Source of the DNA: Methylobacterium aerolatum
Lineage (GTDB): Bacteria; Pseudomonadota; Alphaproteobacteria; Rhizobiales; Beijerinckiaceae
Assembly: GCF_022179085.1 (NCBI RefSeq)
Contig: NZ_BPQE01000004.1
Location: 186,001-250,000, forward strand
Direction: 5' to 3'
Length of the DNA stretch: 64,000 nucleotides
Shown here: positions 28,387 through 35,961 of the stretch, in pieces
Numbering within the stretch: position 1 is the stretch's first letter
How the letters are laid out: every line of letters starts with the position of its first letter
The notes under the pieces: generated by a model
Databases searched by the model: none
What the model was told of the DNA's origin: nothing
The model's input: only the letters and a program-made list of their open reading frames with translations
Translations under genes and position numbers: made by a program

Positions 28387-28706
28387 GGCTTGCCTCGTCC
28401 TTTCCCACGACAGCCGCCCATTCGGCAGCACGCATGAACAGGTTGCGCGCAAGCTGGTTCCGAAATTTATTTTAGGATCCCGGTATGCCCGTACCATTGA
28501 AGTGGAGACCGGCGGCCTGACATTCATGCCGACCGAGCCCGGTGGCCGCTGGACCGCTTTGGGCCCTAATTTCAAGACGATGATGAGCCTGACCCGTGCC
28601 GCTTGTCGCCGAACAATTCCGTTCGCCTGCCATCTTCGGCGCCGTGATCTCATTGGCCGGTGCCGAGATCGGACGAGACCTACGGGATTACTACCCAGAA
28701 GTTGAG
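28387..28706. other. Divergent promoter region of the sigma-factor cluster
   Basis: 320 bp between the broken PAS gene and the sigma-factor ATG. An in-frame GTG at 28596 would extend the sigma factor by 37 residues, but that part does not resemble sigma region 1 or 2. Confidence 0.4.
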
Positions 28707-29264
28707 ATGATCGACGGCGCCTCGCCCCTGGCCGAGGCGCTCCGGCGCCTGTCCGAGGCCTTGGATAGGTTCGAGGCGCGAACGGGGGATGGCTTCGCGG
28801 CCGAACTCGTCGCGGCAGTGCCCCAGCTGCGCCGGTACGCGCTCTCGCTGACCCGGAACGCAGCCGAGACTGAGGATCTGGTCCAGTTCACCCTGCTCAA
28901 GGCATGGGAACATCGTACCAGCTACCGGCCCGGTACCGGCCTGAAGGCTTGGCTATTCACAATCCTGCGCAACGGCCACCTCAACGGGCGGATGAAGTAT
29001 CGCCGGGAGGTGCCGGATCCGGAAGGCACGCATGCTGCCGGGCTGTCGAGCCTCGCCGACCAGGAGCACCGTCTCGACGTGCAGGACATGCGGGACGCGC
29101 TCGACCGGCTTGGGCCCGACCAACGCGAGGCCTTGCTCCTCGTCGCCGTGGAGGACTTGACCTACGAGGCTGCCGCCGAGCGGCTCGGCTGCAGGCCCGG
29201 CACGGTGAAGAGCCGGGTCAGCCGTGCCCGCGACCGCCTCGCCGCCGAGCTTGGGGAGCCCTGA
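28707..29264 (+). CDS. ECF-type RNA polymerase sigma factor
   Basis: 185 residues from ATG 28707. Region 2: LRRYALSLTRNAAETEDLVQFTLLKAWEHRTSYRPGTGLKAWLFTILRN (core binding and -10 recognition). Region 4: ALDRLGPDQREALLLVAVEDLTYEAAAERLGCRPGTVKSRVSRARDRL (-35 recognition helix-turn-helix). The residues resemble the EcfG-like general-stress group (ECF15), but no NepR anti-sigma or PhyR is next to it, so the subgroup is tentative. A 75-residue protein follows 3 bp later and then, by overlap, a PRC-barrel protein, so the sigma factor is co-transcribed with them. Confidence 0.9.
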   Translation: MIDGASPLAEALRRLSEALDRFEARTGDGFAAELVAAVPQLRRYALSLTRNAAETEDLVQFTLLKAWEHRTSYRPGTGLKAWLFTILRNGHLNGRMKYRREVPDPEGTHAAGLSSLADQEHRLDVQDMRDALDRLGPDQREALLLVAVEDLTYEAAAERLGCRPGTVKSRVSRARDRLAAELGEP

Positions 29265-29267
29265 GTC

Positions 29268-29495
29268 GTGGCCGCCGACGAGACGCCGGGGCAAGCGACC
29301 GTGTCGATGCCCGATGACCCGACCCTCGTAGCGTCTGCGGTCAGGGCCGGCATCGACGCCCTCCTAGCCGAGCGTGCGCCTGCGGAGCGGGACGCCTTCT
29401 GGCGAGCGGTCGCGCTCTACTACGCGCCACCGCCGAAACACCGGGAACCATCCGAACCCCAGACCAAACACGCCGACCAGGAGACCGTACCATGA
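29268..29495 (+). CDS. Small hypothetical protein downstream of the ECF sigma factor
   Basis: 75 residues, GTG start 3 bp after the sigma-factor stop; its TGA overlaps the ATG of the PRC-barrel gene (ATGA). Acidic N-terminal half (ADETPGQATVSMPDDPTLVASAVRAGIDALLAERAPAERDAFW) with a likely helix, then a Pro/His-rich tail. It has no NepR or zinc anti-sigma motif. Its position between sigma factor and effector makes a role as regulator of the sigma factor thinkable, but that is only position-based. Confidence 0.55.
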   Translation: MAADETPGQATVSMPDDPTLVASAVRAGIDALLAERAPAERDAFWRAVALYYAPPPKHREPSEPQTKHADQETVP

Positions 29496-29920
29496 GACGC
29501 CGCCATTTCCTCGCGGGCATCCTGCTCGCGGCCACCCCCGCAACGGCACAGTCGCCCGCAGCGGTGCCGGGCGCGCCGGCCACGCTGAACGACGACCTCA
29601 AGGTGCGCTTCGTCGCCCAGGCCCACGACGACCTCGTCGCATCGAAGCTCGTCGGGCTGAGCATCCGCAATAGCGCCAACGAGACGGTCGGATCGGTCGC
29701 CGACGTGGTCTTCGACGACAAGCGCGGGATCAAGTCCTACGTCGTAAGTGTCGGCGGCTTCCTCGGCCTGAACGCGAAGTACGTCGCCGTGGCACCCGAC
29801 ACGCTGCAGTTGAACCGCAAGGATGGCGGGACGCTAGACGCCGTCATCGAGACTGACAGGGACCAACTCCGGGCCGCGCCCGAGTACGTCTACCTCGGCT
29901 CGGAGCCGTCGAAGAAGTAG
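29492..29920 (+). CDS. Secreted PRC-barrel domain protein
   Basis: 142 residues. Tat/Sec-like leader MRRRHFLAGILLAATPATAQ, then a PRC-barrel domain (DDLVASKLVGLSIRNSANETVGSVADVVFDDKRGIKSYVVSVGGFLGLNAKYVAVAPDTL). Exported PRC-barrel proteins are common in alphaproteobacteria as stress-induced envelope proteins without assigned biochemistry. Overlaps the preceding small gene by 4 bases and belongs to the sigma-factor transcript; aqpZ follows 115 bp later. Confidence 0.88.
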   Translation: MRRRHFLAGILLAATPATAQSPAAVPGAPATLNDDLKVRFVAQAHDDLVASKLVGLSIRNSANETVGSVADVVFDDKRGIKSYVVSVGGFLGLNAKYVAVAPDTLQLNRKDGGTLDAVIETDRDQLRAAPEYVYLGSEPSKK

Positions 29921-30035
29921 CCGTCGCCCCCTTGGGCGGACCCGCCATGGCCCCCGTGCCGGGCGGGCTCCGAGAGCAGGTCACGGAAGCCATTGATCAC
30001 CTGAATCCACGAGACTGTTCCGAAGGAGAACGACC

Positions 30036-30773
30036 ATGGACCATGACCTGAAACGCCGCACGGCGGCCGAGTTCTTCGGCACCTTCTGGCTCACCTTCGG
30101 CGGCTGCGGCGCCGCCGTGCTGTCGGCGGCCTTCCCCGAACTTGGGATCGGCTTCGTCGGCGTCGCCTTGGCCTTCGGGCTGACGGTGCTCAGCATGGCC
30201 TACGCGGTCGGACACATCTCCGGCGGTCACTTCAATCCTGCCGTCACCCTCGGTCTCTGGGCCTCCGGGCGCTGCGCGAACAAGCACGTCGTGCCCTACA
30301 TCCTGTCGCAACTCGTCGGCGCCATCGCGGCGGCGGCGGTGCTCTACCTGATCGCCTCAGGCAAGGTGGGCTGGGTGCCCAAGGGCTTCGCCTCGAACGG
30401 CTACGGCGCCCTCAGTCCCGGGAATTACGGGCTGACCGCCTGCCTCGTCACCGAGGTGCTGACGACCTTCTTCTTCCTGATGATCATCATCGGCTCGACC
30501 TCGAAGGGTGCAGCGAGTGGCTTCGCCGGCATCCCCATCGGCTTCGCCCTGGTGCTGATCCACCTCGTCTCGATCCCGGTAACCAACACCTCGGTGAACC
30601 CGGCCCGCTCGACCGGTGTCGCCCTGTTCGCGGGCGGCGAGTACGTGGCGCAGCTCTGGCTCTTCTGGCTCGCTCCCATCGCCGGTGCGCTGATCGCGGG
30701 AGCCTTCGCCAAGTGGCTCTACGACGACGGCCGGATCTACGACACCGTCGTCGTCGAGAAGCGGGCGGCGTGA
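30036..30773 (+). CDS. aqpZ: Aquaporin Z
   Basis: 245 residues with six membrane helices and the two half-helices carrying NPA boxes: HFNPAVTLG (Asn67) and SVNPARSTG (Asn188, Arg191). His176 ([18 protein letters not shown]) is the selectivity-filter histidine of water-specific aquaporins, opposed to glycerol facilitators. ATG is preceded by GAAGGAGAACGACC. It lies downstream of the ECF sigma/PRC-barrel genes on the same strand and could share their control (inference from order only). Confidence 0.96.
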   Translation: MDHDLKRRTAAEFFGTFWLTFGGCGAAVLSAAFPELGIGFVGVALAFGLTVLSMAYAVGHISGGHFNPAVTLGLWASGRCANKHVVPYILSQLVGAIAAAAVLYLIASGKVGWVPKGFASNGYGALSPGNYGLTACLVTEVLTTFFFLMIIIGSTSKGAASGFAGIPIGFALVLIHLVSIPVTNTSVNPARSTGVALFAGGEYVAQLWLFWLAPIAGALIAGAFAKWLYDDGRIYDTVVVEKRAA

Positions 30774-31034
30774 GCCCGACCGCTTGGGCTTCGGTGCCGG
30801 TCGATCCGTCCCTCCAGACGGTCGCCGTCCCGGCTCGTATGGGAACCGATTTCGGGCGCCCGGGGCATTCCCGGGGGCCTGTCCCACATTTTCGAGGTCG
30901 TTCCGGAGGCTCTATCCGATCAGCGTCCGGGGCGGCGGCGGGGTCGGGCGCATGCATCTCTCCGGGCGCGCGTCCGGCGCCCGTCCCTTTCCCTCCGGGT
31001 TTCGCCCGGGCCACGTGCCGGACGGTTCGGCCCG

Positions 31035-31589
31035 ATGCTTGAAATGGATGCCCACGGCGGCGATGCGCGTCGACACCTCCTCGACCGATGGGCGATCGGG
31101 GAGGCCAAGGTCGCCGGTCTCCATGGGGTCGAACTCGCAGCCATCCTGCTCGGCCGTTCGCCGACCGAGATAGTCCAGCCCGAGGCGGGCGAGGAGCCGC
31201 AAGCCTACGCGGACCGGGCGGTCGCCCAACTCCTCCGCCTCTACGTCAGGCGCTGGCACGGCGGCGCGGGCGGATGCGCAACCCCCGTGACGCCGCCGAC
31301 CGTACTCGTTCAACGTTGTGAGACGATGTTCGAAAACCAGGAAGCCGCACAGCGGCGAATCGCGCTGCTGCAACGGATTGCGGATGCGCTCGGGGTGCCA
31401 GTCGAGAGCCTTAGGGACGGGGCCGCGTCGACGCCGTGGAGCGAAGCGTCCGCCCTCCTGGAAGCCTTCACCGCCATCACGGACGTGCAAGGCCGCCGAC
31501 GCGTCCTGGCCATCGCGCAGGAAGAGGCCGCCCGCAGCGAGGGCAAAGCCGATGCGGCCCTCGCCGTCGGGGACGGGACGACGTCCTGA
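31035..31589 (+). CDS. Hypothetical protein with XRE-tail-like C-terminus
   Basis: Up to 184 residues. The C-terminal part (MFENQEAAQRRIALLQRIADALGVPVESL ... AFTAITDVQGRRRVLAIAQEEAA) resembles the segment after the helix-turn-helix of XRE-family regulators (IADALGVPVxxL followed by LLxAFxxIxDxxxRRRVLxxA). No complete DNA-binding domain can be seen. The N-terminal third is Arg/Ala-rich and may be non-coding: ATG 31326 (MFENQ) is an alternative start that would give an 87-residue protein. Followed by a strong hairpin at 31616. Confidence 0.55.
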   Translation: MLEMDAHGGDARRHLLDRWAIGEAKVAGLHGVELAAILLGRSPTEIVQPEAGEEPQAYADRAVAQLLRLYVRRWHGGAGGCATPVTPPTVLVQRCETMFENQEAAQRRIALLQRIADALGVPVESLRDGAASTPWSEASALLEAFTAITDVQGRRRVLAIAQEEAARSEGKADAALAVGDGTTS

Positions 31590-31615
31590 CGCCTGAATAG
31601 CTCATCGATATGAAG

Positions 31616-31647
31616 AGGCCCCGGCCGCTGCTCAGCGGCCGGGGCCT
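31616..31647. terminator. Strong bidirectional terminator hairpin
   Basis: GGCCCCGGCCGCT / AGCGGCCGGGGCC, 13-bp or longer perfect stem with a short loop, located between the convergent ends of the XRE-tail-like gene and the BA14K gene. No T run on either side. Confidence 0.6.
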
Positions 31648-31670
31648 GGGCTCAGGAGATATTCACCGGG

Positions 31671-32129
31671 TTACGGGCAGGGATGGCGGAAGCCGTCGTA
31701 GCCGAGGTAGGTTCCCGAGACAGGGTCGTACGAGCCGTAGCGCGCGGCGCAGTAGGCCGAACCGCGGACGGCGACCGGGCGGGCGTAGACCACCGGGGCG
31801 GGGGTCTCATACACCGCGACGGGCCGGGCCGCGCTGCTGGCGGCCGCCGAGCCGATCACGGTGCCGGCCGCGAAGCCCAGCAGTCCCGCTCCGACCGCTG
31901 CGCCGACGCCCGGGCCACGGCGATAGCCATAGCCGCCGCGCCAACCGCCGAACCCGCCGCGGTGCCAGCCACCGTAGCCGCCCCGGAACTGAGAGTAGGA
32001 CACCGGCAGGGTGCCGGCCCGCAATGCGTCCATGGCCCTTCCGGCGTGAGCGGCCTCGGACGCCTGGGCGGCCGGGGCCGCGAGGCTGGCCAGCACAGCC
32101 AGGGTGGCGACGCCGATCTTCATCGTCAT
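31671..32129 (-). CDS. BA14K family secreted protein
   Basis: 152 residues from ATG 32129 (MTMKIGVATLAVLASLAAPAAQA), chosen because GGAG sits 9 bases upstream. A signal peptide is followed by a Gly/Arg/Tyr-rich stretch (YGGWHRGGFGGWRGGYGYRRG), a hydrophobic segment (GAAVGAGLLGFAAGTVIGSAAA, possible glycine-zipper membrane span) and the BA14K signature at the C-terminus: YCAARYGSYDPVSGTYLGYDGFRHPCP. BA14K of Brucella is an immunoreactive, lectin-like envelope protein; the function in free-living relatives is unknown. Confidence 0.85.
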   Translation of the reverse strand: MTMKIGVATLAVLASLAAPAAQASEAAHAGRAMDALRAGTLPVSYSQFRGGYGGWHRGGFGGWRGGYGYRRGPGVGAAVGAGLLGFAAGTVIGSAAASSAARPVAVYETPAPVVYARPVAVRGSAYCAARYGSYDPVSGTYLGYDGFRHPCP

Positions 32130-32849
32130 CGAATGGTACTCCATCGTTTGGGTCGAAAGCGCCCTGGGCGCTCTCATGGACGCTAAGAACAATGGACCTG
32201 GATGCCAGTTCCGTATTGGTGGGTGATATTTGGTTTCTCGAATGTTTCATTCAATCAAAGAAGAGCTGCCATGCTTGGCTTCATGTCTCGCGTGATGGGC
32301 AATCTCGACCGAGATCAGCGGCTTCACGGCAAAGGGCTTAAAAATAATTCAAATATCCAAAATGGGTGAAAATCTTACTGGTAACGAATGACCAAAGACG
32401 CGGCATCCGCACCGGATTGCTATCGGTCGAGGACGCTGGACGGCGGAAGCACCCGATTTCCAGCCGGCGCCGCAGGTGCCGAGAAATCGGGGTGTGCGGC
32501 GGAGCAAGTCGACCGTCGGCTCGAAGCCTCGGCCAGCCGATGGAGATGTCGGCCCTTGTGCCGAAAGGGTTCTCACGGAGCGGTGATGGTCCGCCCGTCT
32601 TCGGCGACGACCATGGCGGGGTGTCTGCCTCACGCCATTGCGACTGCACCTGCCAGCCCACTCCGGAAGCAGGGCGGCGAAAGCGGATTGAACGATCATC
32701 CGCCCGATCCCTGTCCGACGGTGCCGAACTGTCTGTGGATCGACAATTGTCGCACGAACGGCCCGAGGCCGGCATTGAGTGCCGGCCTCGGGCTTCGTCA
32801 GTCGTCGTTCGAGCCGATGAGATACCGCGATGAACGCGGCACCCAGACG
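32130..32849. other. Gene-free region with terminator
   Basis: About 720 bp between the BA14K gene and the glycine-zipper gene. Contains the promoter side of BA14K (AT-rich near 32190-32260 and 32340-32370) and the terminator at 32761. Open frames are Arg-rich and unconvincing. Confidence 0.45.
32761..32793 (-). terminator. Terminator hairpin of the glycine-zipper gene
   Basis: GCCCGAGGCCGGCA / TGCCGGCCTCGGGC: a perfect 14-bp stem with a 5-nt loop, 57 bp after the stop codon. No clear T run. Confidence 0.6.
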
Positions 32850-33122
32850 TCAGTAGCCTACGTAACCACCGGCACCCTGGGCAGGACGAGCCGCGACGTT
32901 GGTGCCTGCGGCCGGGGCGACCTGCTGGCGCTCTGCCTGGCGGTTGGCCAGGGCGCGACCGGCCGCGCATCCGCCGATCGCACCGAGCACGCCATGCCCG
33001 GCGTAATGTCCGGCGATGCCACCGACGATGGCTCCCTTGATGCAGCCCTTCGCCTCGGCTGCCTGACCGGCGGCCAGAAGGGCGCTCGCCGCCATAGCGG
33101 CCACGGCGACACGCTTCATCAT
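32850..33122 (-). CDS. Glycine-zipper secreted small protein
   Basis: 90 residues. Start at the ATG pair 33120-33122/33117-33119, with a very strong AGGAGGAAAT ribosome site. Signal peptide (VAVAAMAASALLAAGQAAEAKG), then a Gly-rich segment KGAIVGGIAGHYAGHGVLGAIGGCAAG with the spacing of glycine-zipper (GxxxG) membrane-inserting domains, then a Gln/Ala-rich tail. Such proteins are small envelope or outer-membrane lipoprotein-like components; exact role unknown. Confidence 0.8.
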   Translation of the reverse strand: MMKRVAVAAMAASALLAAGQAAEAKGCIKGAIVGGIAGHYAGHGVLGAIGGCAAGRALANRQAERQQVAPAAGTNVAARPAQGAGGYVGY

Positions 33123-33339
33123 GATAATTTCCTCCTCGGCATCAGTGCCGCGAGCAGCATCTAAGCGTCCCCAATGCGGATTTAAGAGGCGAGGACGCCG
33201 AGATTTCGAATAACTTTTTGCCGTAGATTTGGAACTTATTGCAAGAGACGGCATCCTTGACCGCGATATAGAGTTGCGCTCGAAATGAATGCTGAGTGAA
33301 TGGCTTCAGCCGGCAAGCCGCGGCGTCATTGCACCCTCA

Positions 33340-33570
33340 TCAGGCCACGGCTCGCCTCGGCGAAGGCATACCCCGGCCCACGAGGCGGACGGTGCGGGCC
33401 TGCAGCCGGGCCCGGTCATCGACCGCCCGTCCCGCCGCTTGGCAGAGCGCGGCCATCATGTCCGCCCAGGTGTAGGACATCGCCAGCGCGAGGAGGACCG
33501 CTGTCTCCGCCAGCCGCACTGGGAGCCGAACGGTTGCGTCAGCTAGCCGCCCGACTTCGCTCTCCATCAT
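33340..33570 (-). CDS. Small helical hypothetical protein
   Basis: 76 residues from the ATG pair at 33565-33570, preceded by CAGGAGCGAACC (good ribosome site). The middle (ATVRLPVRLAETAVLLALAMSYTWADMMAALCQAAGRAV) is hydrophobic and could form one or two helices. Ends in Arg-rich tail. The ribosome site makes a gene likely. No recognised family. Confidence 0.55.
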   Translation of the reverse strand: MMESEVGRLADATVRLPVRLAETAVLLALAMSYTWADMMAALCQAAGRAVDDRARLQARTVRLVGRGMPSPRRAVA

Positions 33571-34020
33571 GGTTCGCTCCTGGAACGACGACGGCCGCCC
33601 ACCTCGCCGGCGGGCGGCCCTCTCGTTAGCCGAGATGCTCGGACGCCGTCGGCAACCCGCCCCGCCCTGGCACGGGGAACGATCGGAACCGTGCCGGACT
33701 ATGCCGCAACGCCAATGGCCAGTGTCGCCGCGCCGCTTGGTGTCCAGGGGCGGGGCATTGCGGTCGCCGGACACGGCGGCGGGTCATCGTCGTCGTCTTT
33801 CCGGCGGGAACGGACAAACCTGTGCAGCGTCTTCAAGCGTGGGGATCGCTTGTCCCGCCCCCGGCTCGCCGGATCCTCGCCGCCGCCGACCTCGTCGTCG
33901 TATCCCCGATCCCGATCTGCGAGGTTGGCAGCATCCTGATCGGCACGCGTCCGGAGCGGAAGCTGCGCCGAATGCCCGATGAGGACGTCCAGGCTCGCAC
34001 GGACTTGGCATTCTGATCGC
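33571..34020. other. Weakly coding gap
   Basis: About 450 bp. A plus-strand frame 33822-34016 (GTG start, 64 residues, RILAAADLVVVSPIPICEVG...) is the only candidate gene; it lacks a good ribosome site and may be spurious. Confidence 0.35.
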
Positions 34021-34563
34021 CTAGTCGCGGCGCCGGATCTCCCGGCGCTCCTCGGCGTCGAGCGTCACGCCCACAAGCCGGGTCCGGACGTCGGCGATCC
34101 GACTCGGCGCGTATCCCCAGCTGTCGACTCCGACGTCGCAGGACCCCTTGGGGTCCGGCACGGGCCGGTGCGTGTGGCCGTGCAGGTGCAGCGTCCGACC
34201 GAGCGCCCCCCACGCGCGCACAGGGTCGTGGCAAGCGACGATCCGGACGGCGTCGGCGGCGATCTCCACGGGCTTCTCCGGCGGCCGCGCCCACGGCAGG
34301 GCGAGCACTTCGTCCGTGTCGTGGTTGCCCTTCACGAGGAACTCGGTGCCGTGCAGGCCGTCGAAGATCTCGCGCAGCGTGTCCGCGTCGTGGCCCAGGG
34401 CGAAGTCACCGAGGTGCCAGACGTGATCGCCCGGGCGGACCTTCGCATTCCAGGCGCCGATCAGCGCCACATCGATCTCGATCACATCGTGGAAGGGGCG
34501 CTCGCACATGCGGATGATGCCGCCTTGGCCGCAGTGCGTGTCGGCCGTGAACCAGATTGCCAT
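34021..34563 (-). CDS. Metallophosphoesterase
   Basis: 180 residues. Calcineurin-type dimetal fold with all motifs in order: FTADTHCG (DxH, residues 8-10), HLGDFALG (GD), VKGNHDTDE (GNHD), CHDP and HLHGHTHRP (GHxH). Very similar small phosphoesterases occur widely in bacteria and phages; substrate (phosphodiester or nucleotide) is not defined. It is a single gene beside tRNA-Gly. Confidence 0.92.
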   Translation of the reverse strand: MAIWFTADTHCGQGGIIRMCERPFHDVIEIDVALIGAWNAKVRPGDHVWHLGDFALGHDADTLREIFDGLHGTEFLVKGNHDTDEVLALPWARPPEKPVEIAADAVRIVACHDPVRAWGALGRTLHLHGHTHRPVPDPKGSCDVGVDSWGYAPSRIADVRTRLVGVTLDAEERREIRRRD

Positions 34564-34817
34564 CGTGGGAATGCAAAAATCGAGCGCGGCCGCACAGCCT
34601 CCCGGCGGCGGATGGCTGGCCGGTCAGGCCAAGCGGCGTTTCGATTTGCGGAGGGTCTTCCTGGGTGCAATCGTGCGCCGGGCCCCGGATGGCCGCAAGC
34701 TCTGATTCGTCAAGGGATTGAGGGCTTTGCGTTGAATCCCCGTTTTATCCACCCGTTTCGGGGGGCGCCGAGGTTGAGGATACCGCCGCCAGCCGTTGCG
34801 CTGCGGGGGGAAAGCTT

Positions 34818-34892
34818 TGGAGCGGGCGATCGGGATCGAACCGACGACATTCAGCTTGGGAAGCTGACGTTCTACCACTGAACTACGCCCGC
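34818..34892 (-). tRNA. tRNA-Gly (CCC anticodon)
   Basis: Full cloverleaf on the minus strand: acceptor GCGGGCG/CGCCCGC, D arm GTTC..GAAC, anticodon arm TCAGC-TTCCCAA-GCTGA with CCC at positions 34-36, T arm GTCGG-TTCGATC-CCGAT, discriminator T and an encoded CCA. It closely matches E. coli glyU in layout. Confidence 0.95.
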
Positions 34893-34957
34893 ACGGCGGT
34901 GAGGGTTAGGCAATCCGCCCCGTCCTGTCCAGCCGAAAATGGTGGCCGGGCGGCGGG

Positions 34958-35824
34958 TCAGCGACCGGTCTGGGTGGACTCCGCGAGGGAGAGGGGCGAC
35001 CAGCGCAGGATCTGCACGAAGCCGTCGCGGGCGGCGACGACCACGTGGCGGCGGTGCTGGTGCACGACCGTGCCGGGGGGGTGGCCGTGGGCCTCGCGCC
35101 AGCCCTGGGCCTCCGCGATGTAGGCGCGCTGGTCGCCGAGGCGCGCGATGGTCTCGACAGTGCCGAACGCCCGGACCCGGCGCAGGATCGCCTCGACTTC
35201 CTGGCGGAAGTCGAGGGTCCGGTCGCCGTCGTTGGCCCGCGCCCAGTAGGAGCCGTCACCCTGCGGCTCGGCCCGCTTCCAGCGCGCCGGAAGCTCGCGC
35301 GCCAGCGGGCCGGCGGCGATCCGCCGGGCCGCCATCTGGCACTTGGCGAGCAGCGCTTCGTGCGTCTCCGTCGCCGACAGGGGGAAGATGTCCTGCGCGA
35401 GGATGTCACCGGTGTCGAACCCATCCTCCGCGAGGACGTGGGCCGTGACGCCCCAGGTCTCGTAGCCGTCGAGGATGGCGCGGAAGAGCGGATAGGGGCC
35501 GCGGCCGGTGGGCAGCGGCGAGGGATGGAAATTCAGGGCGTAGTTCGCCCGCCCGCGCCAGCCCCGGACCAGCCACGGATAGCCCGCCACCACGAGGGCC
35601 CAGTCCTTGCCGTGCGCCGCGTGCAGGCCGTCGAGGTCCTCCTGCCGGATGCGGGACAGCTGGACGGGGATCCGCTCGGCGCGGGCGCGGGCCACCACGA
35701 CCTCGTTGTGATCGTAGATCCCGTCGCAGGGCCGGGAGAACAGCTTCACCGGCGTCCATCCCGCAGCGATCAACGCCTCGAACACGCCGCCGAGGAAATC
35801 GATGCCGGCAAACGCGAACTTCAT
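34958..35824 (-). CDS. Formyltransferase-fold protein (methionyl-tRNA formyltransferase-like)
   Basis: 288 residues. The N-terminal 190 residues form a formyltransferase domain: MKFAFAGIDFLGGVFEALI, ALNFHPSPLPTGRGPYPLFRAIL (the conserved HPSxLPxxRG motif with catalytic His), and GVTAHVLAEDGFDTGDIL (VHxxxxxxDxGxI). The C-terminal about 90 residues correspond loosely to the Fmt C-terminal domain. It is not the housekeeping Fmt by context (no def beside it). Related proteins transfer formyl groups to amino sugars or nucleotide sugars; the substrate here is unknown. It is divergent from the photolyase gene. Confidence 0.85.
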   Translation of the reverse strand: MKFAFAGIDFLGGVFEALIAAGWTPVKLFSRPCDGIYDHNEVVVARARAERIPVQLSRIRQEDLDGLHAAHGKDWALVVAGYPWLVRGWRGRANYALNFHPSPLPTGRGPYPLFRAILDGYETWGVTAHVLAEDGFDTGDILAQDIFPLSATETHEALLAKCQMAARRIAAGPLARELPARWKRAEPQGDGSYWARANDGDRTLDFRQEVEAILRRVRAFGTVETIARLGDQRAYIAEAQGWREAHGHPPGTVVHQHRRHVVVAARDGFVQILRWSPLSLAESTQTGR

Positions 35825-35961
35825 GCGATCCCCTGCGACTCCGTGGTCCGGGACAGGCCCGGTTTGCCCGATTCCCGAAGGTCGGCCCCAGCTTTACCCT
35901 GTTCGCGCCTGGGGTGGGACCGGGAACGGTGCCGCCCCCACCCCGCGTGGGGGAGATCGGT

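Noticed and set aside
31035-31325. A separate gene in the N-terminal half of the XRE-tail-like frame
   Set aside because: The segment is Arg/Ala-rich with no start signal; it was left as the uncertain 5' part of the gene at 31035-31589.
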